The position numbers and the translations under genes were made by a program. This document shows positions 47,357 through 58,452 of a stretch of DNA of 64,000 nucleotides, piece by piece. The notes under the pieces were generated by a model. It made no database searches, was not told the DNA's origin, and saw nothing but the letters and a program-made list of their open reading frames with translations. How positions within the stretch are numbered: position 1 is the first letter of the stretch; each line of letters opens with the position of its first letter. Source of the DNA: Allantophomopsis cytisporea (lineage: Eukaryota > Ascomycota > Leotiomycetes > Phacidiales > Phacidiaceae); contig CP103026.1 of assembly GCA_024752435.1 (NCBI GenBank), forward strand, positions 992,001 through 1,056,000, read 5' to 3'.

Positions 47357-48649
47357 ATGTATACTACCGATTACGATCCATTTGCGACCTATCAACCGCC
47401 ATATCCTAATAGTTCTGCGTATAACATGCAGAGGGGAGATGTCACCGCCTTGGCAAACTCACCCAATTCTTGCAGTGTCTCTCAACGCTCATCTTTCTCT
47501 TCTGCTGCTGCATCTACAGCTTACTCCCATTCTGAAGTTGGCCCTATAAAGAATGAAACCCACCTCGAATGGCCCTCAGAATCCCATTTACCTGCAGTCA
47601 GCCATGCAAGCGACTTCCAGAGCTCCCACTCACTTAACCTACCTCTAGGCTTTCAAGAGGGACGCAGTTTTCAAGCCTCTGCTCAATCAACAGGATTTAC
47701 AACCCCTTACTACGGTTCCCCTTCTCCATTGAGTTGGGGTAGAGTTGGAAGCAGTGCTGGACATTCCATCGACATGGAGCCTGCGGATGCTACTGGCTCA
47801 TCACAGAAGGTTGTATCGGACGTAGATCGAATACGACCGCATCGTAAGCTCACAACCAAGGAAGATGCAAACTTCCAGTGCAAGGTGAAAGGCTGTGGCA
47901 AGTTATTTGGACGAAGCTACAACTACAAAGCTCACATGGAAACGCACGATGCCGGACGAGTTTACCCATATCCTTGCCCTGTTGATGGTTGTACCAGGAG
48001 ATTTGTGCGGAAGACGGATCTACAGCGACACAATCAGAGCGTTCATATGAAACAGCGGGACTTCAAGTGTGATTATTGTAGCAGATACTTTGCACGAAAA
48101 GATACACTGCGAAGGTGAGTTCGAGTTCCTCTTTGCCACGCGAATACCTTTACACACAAAGCTTTGAATCCAAAGGCGATATTGAGTTCCTTCTTTGAAG
48201 CCCGCTAGGGCCATACATTCTCATATTTATACACCCCGAACTGATTCGGTGGATCACCTTCTAAGGTCTACAACTCTACAACATCAAGAACGAAGTGTTC
48301 GTTCAAGATGTTCTGTTGGTTTCAGATCAATTGCTTGCATACTCTTTCCACATATCTAATCTTACCCTTCTGGACCTTGACTGATGGCGGCAGGCACATG
48401 GAAGATGGGTGTTCTAAACGTTTCGATATTGGTACACTTGATATCTCCCAGGAGCATTATCGCCCTGGTGAGATGAGTCAAGATGTGGAATGGCAGGGAG
48501 ATATTCCATCCAGAGCACCAATGCCTTTCACACCATCCACGATGATGCCAGAGCAGCATGTGCATACTTCTACGGCTTTCAATAGCCACAACCATCACAG
48601 CAATATGCCGACTACTTCTAGTGGGCAGAATTCGGTATGGTCACGCTAG
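47357..48649 (+). CDS. C2H2 zinc-finger protein, putative transcription factor
   Basis: Two exons, 47357-48114 and 48394-48649, give 337 residues. Splicing joins CTGCGAAG to GCACATGG and completes the third finger. Finger 1 is at about 173-197 (CKVKGC, then HMETH), finger 2 at about 205-230 (CPVDGC, then HNQSVH) and finger 3 at about 236-258 (CDYC, then HMEDGC, so its last ligand would be Cys). The first 150 residues are Ser/Tyr/Pro-rich, as in activation or interaction regions. The last 80 are His/Ser/Met-rich. The 279-base intron is long for this window. The start is uncertain because the frame is open upstream without ATG to 47261. DNA binding is inferred from the three fingers. The gene sits alone between two large gene-free stretches, as regulators with extensive control regions often do. 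Confidence 0.8.
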
Positions 48650-51600
48650 GAAGCAGCCAGCTTGCTGATCAAAGCTGGCGCAAGCTACTAGAATAAAATA
48701 AAAGACAGCTTCATGCAGGAAATAAAGCATTTTTCGAAATAGTGACCAGCGCACATGGTTGTAATGATCTAGCACAAAGTAGCGTACTGTGGCAATTATG
48801 GAGAAATCCAAAGTGCCAAAGGAGGAGTCGAGATAACACCCCTGTTGCTGTTGCTAGTACTTATGTACTGCAACTTTGTCAGACAAACCCACCTTGAGCC
48901 ACTAAGGAACGAATTGGGAAGTTTAGACGTGGCTAGGCTTAAGGAACCTCGGAGTGATCTCCATAATCCTCAAAACAGCTAGCAAGTTAGAATATGAGCA
49001 TGGTTATTATGATAAACGTTAGATGTAATCATGCCAATTGCTATTGGGTGTAGTTTTGAAGAATATAGTAGTGATACAGTGATAGTTTGTAAGATAAGTG
49101 CCTCAAATATAGAAGTAGTCCTTGCCTCGAAGGCCGGGCATATTATCCTTACCTATTGTGTCTTCCCGACCTTGCACCTTACGCTCTTTTTCTTCCTGTT
49201 TCCAATGTGTAAGGCCATTGGGAGTTACATACCTAAGTATTCTATGATGGGTGGACGGAACAGACTACATGCAGTCCCTTACCCTGCCGGCGGGCCCGCC
49301 CACGCACGCACCTACCTACACTAACATACTTTACTAATAACTTTTAGGACTAATAAATGAGTTAGATTTATCTTATGCTAATGATGTACATATCTGCTCC
49401 TTATCGATGGCAAAGACCCGAATATGGAACATATTCATTGAACACCAAACACATGTGTTCGCACACATTTACTATTTACAAAGACATGGATGGATGCCTA
49501 GGTCTGAAAGCGCTACGTGGACTACCAAGGCCTGGCATTCATACTCCGTACTCCGTGCCCTTTACGGCAAAGAGCCACTTACGTACTGTATGTACTTGTG
49601 CTCCGTGCTCCGTACCTTACTCGCTCACACATTTCAATATAATCTCAATCTCCATCACGCCTACCGATCAGCTCACACATATTCACTCATAGTCCACGAG
49701 TACAGCCTTCTCTGATATGTCTGACTAGGTCCTATCTTATAGACCCCATTCAGCGGTTATGCGGTAAGCACGGTGGAACATCACTCCGCAGAGAGTGAGG
49801 TACTACTTCATACAGTCGAAGAGTACGAGGTACAAGCATGGAAGCACGACAAGGTACTGAGTACGGGTATGCAGAGGACTTTTAATACTCTGACACTGGA
49901 TCTATTCCATACTTCTTACTGTACTTATGAATGCGTCCTGGTCGCAAAGGTCTGCCGCAGAGCATATCCATATGCACAAACCACGCGCCGAGCAAGGTTG
50001 TAGGATTACTATCCTAGTACACTTGGGAGTGCTAATTGCCGATCATCTCCGCCCCCGAACGGACAAGCTCTTCCGACAGAGCAAGTGTGCCTAACAAGAT
50101 CGCTATTCTGCCTTGAGGCCCTTGTACTACGTACTGCAACATTTCTGTGCAGGCACACATGCCACATGGTGCTGGGACTATCGGCTGCTCGGACTGCTTG
50201 AGAGCTTCTCGGATGAGTTGCAAGCTTGCAGAATGTCGTGGATGTGCGTGTATATTCACCGTCAGATTTGCATGATCGAGGTCAAATGACGCCAGTTGAC
50301 ACCAGTCGTAAAAAGTGATGGGGGCCAGAGGATTGGAATCCTTGGTAGAGAGGCTGTTGACCTGGTTCGTTTTGGAGCTTGCTTCTTGGGCGGCTACGAG
50401 AACTCACATACTAGGATTCAAGCGCGCAGATTTTATCCATTTAGCAGCCGCATATGTTCTGCTTCGCTGATATTTTACGAACGCCAACACGGGGAGTCTT
50501 ATCAAGGAGGGTACATGGAGAAAAGACTGCAGAGACTGGAAGCCGTAGAAGCTAGATGATTGATGTATCCTCGATACCATCACTCGTTGGATGTGGCGAA
50601 CGCTCCTTTTCAAAAAGTGGGCTAAATAAGGGGTTACGAGGAGATTTTGAGAAACAGTGTCTGCAGAGAGGATCACAAACGCGTCAGGACTAGTTCGGAC
50701 CCCGTAAGCTTACCATAAAAGGTTTCCTCATTTCATCCACATCTAGTATTATACATATTTATCCGGTTTCTCTCAGATGATGTGCTGCTCAAAAGTTGCC
50801 CAGAATTTTGGAATGTAAATATGATTACTCTTGCCCTTGTGACCGGACAAAAGAGCAAGTGGTTGATCATACATGAATTTTTGAAGCCATCGAGTACGCA
50901 GTAGGTAAATATTGACGATACGTCTACGAGCAAATACAACTGAGGTAAATTATTGCTAAGTGCTATACGAGTTACGAAATGTTTATTGTTGCTACTAACT
51001 TACTTTTATCTTCATATCTACGTAGTATGCGCCCAGTATCAAGCCCAGAATTTTGTGGGGGCCGCAAACTGAACAGTGTGATAGGCGTGAGGCCTAAGAC
51101 CCCTTCTTCTTCTTCCAATCAGGTGCCCTGATTTGTTACGCTTTATAATCTGATACACATTCTATGTCCTCTGATCTAATCTTTCATTAATTACGTTAGA
51201 AATCGATTTAAGCGCGTGGTGCACGAATCGCGGTGCTACACCATGTGTTCCTCCGGACGATCTTGAGATCTAGAACTTCCATAAGCATACGACGATCTGC
51301 ATCTTCATGAAAGCCATAAGGACAGTAATAGCATGAGCGGGCCTTTTAGTAAAAGACGAAGAAAGTTCTGACGATGAATACAACGACAAAATTGGACGCG
51401 GACTTTGGGTGCACGAAACTACTGGGGACACAGGTTGTCTATTTCCGTACTATATTCATCTGAGATTTGAAGTCTCGAGTCTTGAAGCTTTTGTTTAATT
51501 TGACTGCACATTCCTCGCATCCAAATTTCGAAAGGAGCCGTGTACGCTTGCATTGGCTGTGCTGGATGTTTTGTCATGTGCACTTGAATGCTGGGACAAT

Positions 51601-52964
51601 TTTTCTTTGTCCCTGCCTTCGTTTGGAGGCTGCAACACTTACACTGAGTATTATTTTTGTAAGCGTGTTCATCAATGCAGACACACCTATACATGTTGAG
51701 TAGAAGTTTCTCTGAGTAAGAGCTATATCGAAATGTACTACGTAAGCAGTTTGCTCCTCAACCCCCCTTAGAAGTACATACAATAATTCTGTAATAAAAC
51801 AAAGCATACCATATTGCTGTAGAAACATACATCTGAAATCCACTCTCTTCGCACCTCAAAATGCTTGTGTCTAAGAAACCCTCTCCGCACTGAGCCTTGT
51901 CAAAGAAAACGTCCCGGAACGTTCAGAGTATGGAATATAGCTCCCATTAGCTCCTCTAATGGAACAATACACGTCTGGGATACTTTCTGTCACTTATGAT
52001 ACTATGACGACTCTCCGGCGCACAGAAATCTGGCTATACTACATATCAGAGTTTGGATAACTGGAGGTTTGCCTAGAATGCGAAAACACAGTGCGCATTG
52101 TCTACCAAGCTCAATTCCAACTCATAGACTTGATGGTTTGGAAGTATCCCGCTCTTTAATCCATGTTCCTCAACTGTTGAGGAATCCCCAGAGCTCAGTG
52201 TCGTCATTACCTATGCCTTAACACGGCTGAAGGCCAATCAAGGAGCGAACTTTAGATGTTTGGTAGCTACATCTATGTACTCGATAAGATTTCGACATCT
52301 AAAGAAGCGCTTGCTGCTTTCTTTGGTTAACATACCACATTATTGTTGTATATCGGGAGCGCTTGATGGGTGGAATTGGTGGAGCCAACTCGAGCCTCCT
52401 TGCGTCGATAAGTTTTCCAATACGTTGAACTACCACTCTATCGAAAGAAAAGATCACTGAATACTCAGATAGGCATGATAGGATATCCAGACTGATAGCA
52501 GAGACATATAGCTCCCAGTCGTGCAAAATATAAGCTGGCGATATGGTTCGACTTGATTCGAGCGGATCAAGTTCCATGTCGTCTCTAAGAGTCCTTGTCG
52601 TAATTTTCCTCGCACGGGGCCCCAGCACGGGCTTATATCAATCGAATAAGGTGTCTATATATAGTCAAGAAACGTCCAGCGTCTGACAGCTGTTCATTTT
52701 TACTCGCCTGGCTTTCGAATAAGAGAGCATCTAAAACGCTAGTGTTGCATTTGCACAGCAGCCAAGATATGTTATAATAATGGTTCAAGAATTAATTGTT
52801 CACATTTATATGAGGCTACACGAGTATGAGCTTTGAAATGAATACTGCATATATTGAAGATTTCTCGTTCCTCTTGAAAACTTCTTCTAAAGTATGCCTT
52901 ACCAATATGAGAATGAAAAGATCGAATAGCAGCCCCAATTGATTAACACAACAACATGAAGCCA
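48650..52964. other. 4.3 kb gene-free region downstream of the zinc-finger gene
   Basis: I see no supportable gene. Frames of 60-109 codons occur on both strands without domains or good starts. Composition is mixed, with an AT-rich stretch near 50.7-51.0 kb. It ends at the stop of the amidase gene (52965, minus). Confidence 0.5.
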
Positions 52965-54897
52965 TCAAGCTGAGGTTGTTGCTTTCAGGATAGCTTTAGC
53001 TACCGCCACAGCCATCTCCTCTCCAAAGCGGCCTCCAACAACTTGCAGCCCAATGGGCATACCTTTGACTAAGTTGACATCGTCTGTAAAAATTAGTTGA
53101 AACTCGACAACTCATAGGTGGGCGTTTCTTTTACAACTCACACTGCTGATGGTTGAGTTTATCGGAGTTACTTCTTGGCACATACGACTTCCACTCTTGA
53201 GTTGGTGCATCTAAGATGGGGTCCACAAAACCCCCTGGAAATGCCAAAGATGCATAGTTGACAAAGTTCCATTGTGATGTGTAACTCACACACTGGTCAC
53301 TTTTTACCCACCACTTTGGCTCGAAGTTGACCCAGGGCAATACAGGCATTATCAAAGCATCTATACCACTCTCCATCCATTGGTGGAGGTACCTCTCCTG
53401 ATAAGCTATCTTCTTTTCCTCTAACTGCAAATATCCAGTGTGAGCGGTCAGAAACACACAGCACTTAGGTGAGGGCTCTTACATTTCTGCGGCCCAGTAC
53501 AGAAAGTTCGTGTTCTGGCAAACCAACAAGCATGCCCTCAATCAGAGGCTCGTTATGTAATTCGCAGAGTCTTTTGCAGTCTCCGCCCCCGTCAGCAAGG
53601 ACAGCACTCAGCCACATATCATACGCTTCCTTATGCGAGCTAGAATCCCAGTCGATCACTTAACCCGGTTAGCAATTGCATGAAGTGTCAATTTTTCTAC
53701 TCACCTTCGTGCCCGGCTTTCTTCAACTTGTCTGCTAGCTCTCTTGTTACACGCTCCACGGGAGGTTGCGGCTTGATGATCCCGTCATCGAAGACAAACC
53801 CTAGTTTCAGAGGACGATTTGGTAGTTCTGCTAATTCGTTTCGCCATGGAATAGGTAGAAGCGTAGGGTCCATATTCCATGGTTCTGACGAACAAAGCGC
53901 GTCCATGTATAACTCAAGAGACGAGAGCTCCTGAGTGATGGGGCCTGCAACAGGAGCTACGATGTACTTTTGATTTAAACTAGAAGGACTTGGTAAGCAA
54001 GGTTCGTTAAGCAAGAAGCATAGAAGCTACCCTGACGGTGCGTTTGGAACTCGGCCAACAGTTGGCGAAAGTCCATAAAGACCTTGAAGGCATGCCGGAA
54101 TGCGAACAGATCCTCCAATATCTGTACCAATGCCAACCATACTCCCCTGAACACCAATAAGTGCAGCTTCTCCGCCGGAACTGCCTCCAGAAATAAGACC
54201 TTTGTTGAAAGCGTTGACCGATTGCCCAAAAACGTGGTTGTATGAATCGGACATCTATCATTGTCAACAGGACGAGTTTACATAAGACTGTCGATCTTGA
54301 AACTCACCATTAGACTCTGGGGAATGTTTGTCTTTGTGTAGATGACCGCACCAAGCTTAAGCATAATGTCAACCCCAGGGCTATTTCTAGAAGCAGGTTG
54401 TCCAATAAGTCCAACCCAACCTTTCGTACCATCATCAGAATTAATCAATAAAAATTCATTGAACTACACATACCAATGGTTGTGTCAATGCCCTTTACCA
54501 TGAAATTGTCCTTAAAACTCATAGGAAACCCGTGCAGAGGGCCAACTGGCTTGCCAGTCTTCTTGAATATCCCATCCAATTCCTTCGCCCTTGCAATTCC
54601 TGCCTCAAAGAACATCTCTGTGCAACACCCTATAAGTTGCTGTGCGATAGCTGCCCGTTTGGCAAATGAAGTGATAACTGTTTCTGCACTTAGACTTCCA
54701 GAAAGTAGCTGAGACTGTAAGGCCTTTCCATCGGTAATCTCCGTAATACGAAGTTCTTCAGCTGTCAATAAGCCAGAGCCTCGAATCCATTCTCTTGCAT
54801 CTGTGAAATTTGGAATATATGTGAGCCGCCACTCCTCTGGAATGGATTCATGTTGTGCTTGTCTCTTTTCTGTAGCACGCGCTTTCCAGTCAGACAT
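52965..54897 (-). CDS. Amidase-signature family hydrolase (acetamidase/FAAH-like)
   Basis: Seven exons: 54897-54474, 54420-54308, 54254-54031, 53979-53705, 53658-53483, 53424-53142 and 53083-52965. They join in phase to 537 residues, the usual fungal amidase length. The Ser-cisSer-Lys triad is Lys129 (GFPMSFKDNF), Ser204 (GGSSGGEAALIG) and Ser228 (GTDIGGSVRIPA). The C-terminal GMPIGLQVVGGRFGEE motif is also present. These enzymes hydrolyse carboxamides; fungal members include general amidases and acetamidases, and related animal enzymes cleave fatty-acid amides. The substrate cannot be read from sequence. There is no signal peptide or clear membrane segment, so it is probably cytosolic. It is upstream-neighboured by ATG18 in the same orientation but 712 bases away, so they are separate transcripts. 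Confidence 0.9.
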
Positions 54898-55609
54898 GAT
54901 GTAAAAAGAGATGTCGAATCTGTTGAGATGTTTGCACTGAGTCGAGAAATAATTGAGGGCAATGGGGCGATGGCGAGTTTTACAGCATCCAAGAAGTAGG
55001 AAATCAAGACTTTATTAACACATGAGCGTAAGTACATCGGTATCTTGATAGCACTGTCGGAGTTCACCTGCAAAGATGGGGTGTTCGTTGTGGTAAAGAT
55101 GAACTACATCGTCACGTGAAGGCGCCGAACCGGTAAACCTGGTGATCATTGAGGTTGGCCGCGGCGCCGAGTTCCAAATTGAGCAGTTTCCCTAGATAAG
55201 AATACCATTTTTTAACAAATAAACATGAGTTCTGTATGGCCAGGCACCCTTGCCAGAACTATCAACGCTTAGTTGCTCACAGCGCTGTATATATATATAT
55301 ATATATATATGGGTTCTTATAATACTTCCAGACTACTCACTGCATACACAACCTCACTTTTTCAGTGATTGCACAGAAACCAGTCAATCAAAAATCGAGA
55401 GGACTAGCATATTATTTCATTAGATCTTTCAAAGGAAACTCAACGCCCGTTTGTGAGCCGCCAATCGATAACATGATTTGAAATCGCTACGAGGAAAACT
55501 CCATGACCCAGACGCTCCCCTCCAACACCAATTTATGCATAGAAAAAGGCACACAATACAGGGATCAATTTGATCAAATGTCGATTTCGGGCTAGGAAAG
55601 AATGGCTAA
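54898..55609. other. Intergenic region with a (TA)n repeat
   Basis: 712 bases between the amidase start and the ATG18 stop (both minus). It contains a perfect TA dinucleotide run at 55288-55310. I see no gene. Confidence 0.6.
55288..55310. repeat. (TA)n dinucleotide repeat
   Basis: Eleven TA units in the intergenic space between amidase and ATG18. Confidence 0.9.
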
Positions 55610-57064
55610 TCAAGACCCGTAATCAGCAGTAGACTGATCAAGCTTGTCGTCGGCTTCGAGAACACTGTAGAGCTGTTAGTATAAGCATGTAACTATTGTT
55701 TGCCCATACTTACGAATGCTGCTTGACAAGCACACCTTCTCCGCCGTGTTCCATATCTATGTTGAAGACATAGAATCCACCATCGCTCGTGACTACCATC
55801 ACTTGTGGGCTGCTACTACTCATTGCCACAACGCTTCGTAACGGTCCTCCTAGGCTGTTGACATTGACTTTAGGGACCTTGATGAAGGCAAAATCGCGCG
55901 CAGGTTCCCACATTTCAGTGACTGCCGATGGCAAGTAACCTCCAACTACCCCTGCTACGCTTTTGCCCATCATCTGCGAAGATCTTCGAATCATGCTGCC
56001 AAAGGTTCCGTTGGATTTTCGTGTCACCAACGGAGACTCTCCTACTTCGCTACCAGGCGATGTACCACCAGTAGGCGAGCCATTCCCACTGTCGTAACTA
56101 CGCGCTCTTCCACGAAGTCCACTCGGTGATGTGCTTGGTCCCAAGGATGAGCCTTGTGACTGGGCACTAAGTCGGAAAATATGAACTGTATCTGTTGTCG
56201 AGGATACGCATAATAAAGTAGAGCTCAAATTGAAAGACATGCTATATATCGTGGATGGATATGTGCCTCGTCTGAATTGGAAGAGCTTGTTTCCCCGGGG
56301 CACGGAAAACACGCGTATAATTGTGCCTGTTTCTGATGCCGTAGCAAGAAGAGTTCCATCATTGTTCAGAGCTATGCTTGATAGTGGTGCGCGGTGTGCT
56401 GGAACCACGTTCACCGCTTTCAAAGCAATCGTATCAAATATAAGGACCTCCCCTGAAGTCGGTGGTACGTATGTCGAGAGCGGTGGCGCATGGGACGGTC
56501 GTTTATCGGTCGTGTCTTCTCGTGGTTTAGGAAGTGGATAGGCGATGTAACAGTTTTCTGACGAAGGAGACAGTGCGCAAATTGCGTTGGGATTCGGAGA
56601 AGTTGCTATCGTGTATAGAAGACTCATGTTCGAGATGTCATAGAGATATATCTCCTCCTCCAGGATAACCGCGAGTCGTTTTCGATTCAGACGAACAGCT
56701 AACACAGCAGATGGGAAAGTGAGTTCACATATTATTGACGAGCGCTACATCAACGGTTAGTACATAAACTCTTTCACCATTATACTGGAAGATTACCTTC
56801 GTATTTTGAATGACTAGATGTCGTGGAGACAAAATCAAAGCTACCAGCGAGGTCGAGAATAGCATCTCAATGAGGGCTACATTGCCTTCATCATCAGAGA
56901 AGATCTTTGAGAACGGGTCGGTGTGGTAGATGCGGAAGCCTTTGGAGGTTCCTGCAAAGAATTCATCAGTATCATGGTCAAGGACATGAGAATATATGCG
57001 AGGTAGACAAACCTACTGCCAGACAGCTGTAGTCTTGGTTATATGTTACGAAGTTCAGAGCCAT
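55610..57064 (-). CDS. ATG18: Autophagy PROPPIN Atg18
   Basis: Four exons, 57064-57013, 56951-56797, 56744-55714 and 55664-55610, give 430 residues. The seven-bladed WD-type propeller begins MALNFVTYNQDYSCLAVG and includes EEEIYLYDISNM and SPNPNAICALSPSSENCY, which are characteristic of Atg18 rather than Hsv2. The phosphoinositide-binding FRRG lies at residues 226-229 in LFQFRRGTYP. A Ser/Gly-rich loop at about 280-330 (blade 6) carries the membrane-insertion segment in this family. Atg18 binds PI3P and PI(3,5)P2, works with Atg2 in autophagosome growth and in vacuole size control. The last exon is only 55 bases and adds VLEADDKLDQSTADYGS. A heptamer repeat sits in the 5' leader. Confidence 0.93.
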
Positions 57065-58452
57065 ATCGGCGTTATGCAGCGCATGGGTTGAGCTTGAGCT
57101 TGGAGCTTGGAGCTTGGAGCTTGAAGCTTGAACGCAGCTTGTGACAGAGAGACGGACTCGGGATCCGGGAGAGCTTGAATTATGCCGATGACGCACGGCC
57201 GTGACAAGAGTGACGAATATGAAGTCCAACAGATGAAATGATCAGTTAGCACTGAGTAATTCATATGACATGTGATAAAGAAGCTCCAATATGTCTCTTG
57301 ATGGGGTATGTAATAAGACTGAAGACATGTGGTTATTGTATGGCAAAGTATAAAGCTCTCTGGTGGTTGTCTTGTGCAACGAAGGCGGTCTGGTCCGCTT
57401 TGGCTACGCACAGCTTGGAGTTGAGCCTTTTGGAACTTTTTTAGGCGGTGTCGGCTTTTAGGTGGGGACAAGCAAGGCTGACAGTTTCGTTTCCGGAGAG
57501 GAGGGCCGAGAGTTGAGAGCGGCTTATGCAAACAATGGCGGGCAAGTATTTCACATATTCACAATTATCTATGTACCGTATGACAAGATACTTTGTGATT
57601 GGTTTCCGAACGCCTCAACCGCTGAGATTTTCGTGTTTTTCTGAGCAAACATACCTAAGGTAATTCCTTTGGATATCTCACTTAGATACTTGTTATTGAG
57701 CAAGGGTCGGCATGTACAAATGGTATCTCGTACTCGTAGATACCCTTGATGAAAGATATCCAACTTTGAGTAAGGTACCAGAAGGGGGGCGATTCAGTGA
57801 TCTAAGTGGTTTGTCAATACGCAATACACAATACAAAAATCAGCAATCATTTCGGTATATAATATCCGTATCAATATGTGAACATACTCGTGAGCTACCT
57901 AATTCTGTATCCGTTAGGCCGTGTTATGGAGAAGGGCGCGGAAGCAATCCTGGAGAGTATGGGTTCAAAGAAAGAGTCTATCGATATTTTGTTCATTCTC
58001 TTTGTAGGCTTATGGATTCAAGATACTCATTCAGATTCAAAAACACTTCAGCAATATATGGTTTCAAAAGGCAATTCCGTCTAGCAATGGTGTCTGTACG
58101 TGGGTAGCCATCTTTAAAAGTGCAGAAGAGAATACCCTACCGTACGTTAGGTGATGTATTGATGTATGTACGTAGATGAATCATGAGCGGAAAAGCGCGG
58201 TTGCTCAAGATATTTCAGTATGAGGGGAGACCTACGGCACCATGCTACGGTCCAGCACCTTAATTCACTAGTGTAAATCGGCATAAAGCATATGGTTAGG
58301 CCGATTATTTGCAGGATAAGGTAGTAGAATTATTTTCTTGTCCCACCTCATCCTATTCCGCCCATCGAATTCCGAAAGACAAGAGTAACACTGCATATGT
58401 CCAATAAAACCGAACCTTACTCACAATCAAAGAGTGAATCTCAGCCAATAGG
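57065..58452. promoter_or_regulatory. Divergent intergenic region between ATG18 and TYW4
   Basis: 1.39 kb between starts at 57064 (minus) and 58453 (plus). It contains the heptamer repeat near the ATG18 end. A 158-codon minus-strand frame there translates the repeat (Lys-Leu-Gln-Ala-like) and is not credible as a gene. Other frames are short. Confidence 0.5.
57089..57132. repeat. AGCTTGG/AGCTTGA heptamer repeat in the ATG18 leader
   Basis: Six near-perfect seven-base units (AGCTTGG/AGCTTGA) lie 25-68 bases upstream of the ATG18 start codon. They read CCAAGCT-type on the transcribed strand. They probably fall in the 5' leader. Confidence 0.8.

Noticed and set aside
52299..52628. 109-codon minus-strand frame near the amidase gene
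   Set aside because: The first codon is GTG, with the first ATG 17 codons in. The rest has no recognisable family and no splice partners.
57055..57531. 158-codon minus-strand frame overlapping the ATG18 leader
   Set aside because: Its end is a translation of the heptamer repeat and it overlaps the ATG18 start region in another frame.
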